Of a stretch of DNA of 6,406 nt, positions 5,501 to 6,406 are shown piece by piece. The position numbers were made by a program, and so were the translations under genes. Below the pieces are notes generated by a model, which searched no databases, was not told where the DNA came from, and saw only the letters and a program-made list of their open reading frames with translations. Every line of letters begins with the position of its first letter. Position 1 is the stretch's first letter. Source of the stretch: CG03 sp034660675 (GTDB taxonomy: Bacteria > CG03); contig JAYEJT010000003.1 of assembly GCA_034660675.1 (NCBI GenBank), positions 1 through 6,406 of the forward strand, given 5' to 3'.

Positions 5501-6406
5501 TTATCTCGCCGTCAATCGTGCCGGGAAGAGCTGTGAGATTCGAAACAGGGCAAGGCGGCACGCCGCTGACGAAAACAACCTCCTCGCCGGCCCACGGACC
5601 GATTTTCCCCGCCCCGTCTATTGCCCGCACATCCCAAAAATAAGTTGTCCCCTCGGTGATACCCGCAAAAATTGTTCCGGGGCCGCCGCTCAAACGGCAA
5701 GGCGCGTTATATCCCCTGAAAGGAGACGCCACACAACCGGAAAGAGTGGAAGAAGATCTACTGACGGTGGCTATCATCAGAGAATAATTAAGCGCCGCCG
5801 CAGGCGTGTAGTCATCTGCGGGCGCGTCCCATCCGAGAACCAGATACCCCGCGTCAACATCAGCGTTAAGGTTAGCGGCAGCCGGGGGGGCATCATTTGA
5901 AACCGCACTCTGGTTGTCAAACAGAAAGGATTTGCCCAAAGCCGTGTCTGTGTCCTGACCACAGTAATACAAATCCAGATCGCCATCACCGTCATAATCG
6001 GCGAAAGCCGCTGAAGAACCGAAACCAAGCGGCGTCAAAGATTCCCCTAACTCAAACGTACCGCTGTTATACTCGTAAAAAAAAGCACCCACACCGGAAG
6101 AACTCTGTCCCACGACAAAAATATCGCTGTCTCCATCATTATCAATATCTCCGGTTACTATTTTTCCGTTTTTAACTCCGGGAAGCCAGGTGCTGTACTG
6201 TAATTCATAGTTACCGCCGGCGCCCTGATTCTCAAACACACATATCCTTTCCTCAACCGCGACATAAAGCTCCTGCCCCGAAAGAAATAGATCAAGGTCA
6301 CCGTCAGCGTCATAATCACACCATGAGAAAGATCCGTTCTGCACAGATGTTGAAATAAAAATTGTTTTCTCGAATTCGCCATAACCGAGATTTTTATACA
6401 CGGCCG
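2529..6406 (-). CDS. Very large secreted VCBS/fibronectin III protein with FlgD-Ig/type IX-like C-terminal domain (5' truncated by window edge)
   Basis: The frame is open to the right edge; the GTG at 6401 is internal because the preceding codon continues the VCBS pattern (AVYKNLGYGEF). Residues are counted from that GTG; 1290 are visible. Domains: FG-GAP/VCBS repeats at 1-165 with calcium-type DxDxDGDxD motifs at 29-37, 85-93 and 135-143. Fibronectin III-like modules follow at about 172-278, 282-390, 398-495, 498-610, 612-722 and 829-942, most with a V-T-G-L...YYF strand signature. An Ig-like module lies at about 725-826, a CARDB-like beta domain at 944-1045, and a ZU5-like segment (GGGEVSAGNNIKLVIPSGAL) at 1054-1073. 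An acidic DNDDDGNED loop sits at 1128-1136. The C-terminal module (1211-1290) contains ITPYSADNNNDF, W1256-P-G and VPGGIYFYEM, resembling FlgD-Ig and type B type IX sorting domains. The signal peptide lies outside the window. Role inferred: calcium-stabilised surface or released adhesin-like protein. No catalytic domain is visible. It is the upstream gene of the operon. Confidence 0.85.
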   Translation of the reverse strand, partial: AVYKNLGYGEFEKTIFISTSVQNGSFSWCDYDADGDLDLFLSGQELYVAVEERICVFENQGAGGNYELQYSTWLPGVKNGKIVTGDIDNDGDSDIFVVGQSSSGVGAFFYEYNSGTFELGESLTPLGFGSSAAFADYDGDGDLDLYYCGQDTDTALGKSFLFDNQSAVSNDAPPAAANLNADVDAGYLVLGWDAPADDYTPAAALNYSLMIATVSRSSSTLSGCVASPFRGYNAPCRLSGGPGTIFAGITEGTTYFWDVRAIDGAGKIGPWAGEEVVFVSGVPPCPVSNLTALPGTIDGEITLQWTAPGNDGTFGKCISYDLRFSSTANHISNESDFSAASVRTHSWKPKIGGWAESRTLTGLKPGVTYYFGIKGSDGFSQGTWGSGASANSLRFAPAQDIVPSSPTWPTTDYIDPNDSYIDLTWNLNQEIDISSYTVEMSSSGVLFQQILSTSHPHNFLSVTGLTNFVTYYFRIRSYDWTGHISTWSVVQSGYPFDMTPPDVVNALSAQRAPPGTVSLSWLAPGDSWNTNDDIADGQYDIAYATYSFSVSTTAFAANLAINLSTSVAKGTAVSYPVTGLYHDTTYYFRLRTADEVPNWADPSNICYAKTVDTASPAAVTALSGATGVDPGVVDLSWISSGDNGWQGNLTGNFKIDYDTHSLSVSSQTVKKIVSVADIAPGMSVPCSVTGLLAGTSYYFRLWSFDEENNVSYASNIATASAQADEDPPEVQILIPVSSSVKSYGYFGTISGTALDNYGAVSEVNVSTGSSAGPWHAAVISGADWSFNCSTFTFISGNTPTILAKAKDSYGNETSSYTVGISSVCFYYDNLSPDKVTDLSVSTGSLSGFIELAWTAPCDNPASDTVAGYILKYASYTLADTTAWWEQSADISAGSPSAPGSHELVTVSGLTPGCTYWFALKSYDGVDYYNSTSAVSNSDFCMARYGPDAVTEFSINMATSVVKGVPAVFSVSCHNPHYESVPASAAVVSVSFSGTGCEFYPSFYDFTLSDGGTKTFSKAVIFTDFGDKTFQVASGGIISYSAAVRVSSSPSSSVGAGGGEVSAGNNIKLVIPSGALSSNMTLRLNMLTHSADIPSYSGSTIAPSACEIKDLSGGDIVFNSAAELTLSFLDNDDDGNEDRTGVSENSLGLFFYDGKAWRALDDAAGPSALHGAPSALSGATGNVFVSKVYRTGKYAIFPLAGVSRTISGVKPKRKIITPYSADNNNDFIEFTGATEPFTVQVFSASGKKVFEGQNCYTWPGETTSGAKVPGGIYFYEMVSPVGTITGAVVVAR

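Noticed and set aside
2529..6401. GTG at 6401 as the true start of the large protein
   Set aside because: The frame continues past it to the window edge, the sequence there is mid-VCBS repeat, and there is no signal peptide.

Overview
This window looks like a chromosomal stretch from a Gram-negative (two-membrane) bacterium. The evidence is the C-terminal part of a TonB-dependent outer-membrane receptor, a PorV-like outer-membrane barrel protein, a type II secretion/type IV pilus-style pseudopilin, and a giant secreted protein whose C-terminal module resembles a FlgD-Ig or type IX sorting domain. This combination is often seen in Elusimicrobiota and related deep-branching diderm lineages. That assignment is a low-confidence impression, because no rRNA or other marker gene is present.

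Layout. Positions 2-736 (+) hold the end of the TonB-dependent receptor, cut by the left window edge. It converges on a three-gene minus-strand operon that fills the rest of the window. In transcription order the operon has (i) a very large VCBS/FnIII surface protein (2529-6406, N-terminus beyond the right edge), (ii) a PorV-like barrel protein with a C-terminal TPR (1301-2518), and (iii) a pseudopilin (795-1304). The genes are packed with ATGA stop/start overlaps, so translational coupling is likely. The 58-base convergent gap (737-794) shows no convincing terminator. No stretch over 300 bases lacks a gene, and there are no RNA genes, CRISPR arrays or transposase genes.

The most unusual part is the junction between the surface-protein gene and the barrel-protein gene (2406-2535). 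A 108-bp palindromic, REP/MITE-like element with 25-bp inverted ends (23 of 25 match) lies inside the barrel-protein reading frame and supplies essentially its whole signal peptide. Just upstream, a 14-bp tandem duplication carries the ribosome binding site and start codon. It also creates a five-codon mini-ORF linked by ATGA overlaps to the stop of the upstream gene and to the start of the downstream gene.

Working model (inference): the large protein is exported and surface-displayed or released. The PorV-like protein could be its dedicated outer-membrane partner, and the pseudopilin could belong to a type II or pilus-like export machine. Whether the C-terminal module is a true type IX signal cannot be settled from this window.
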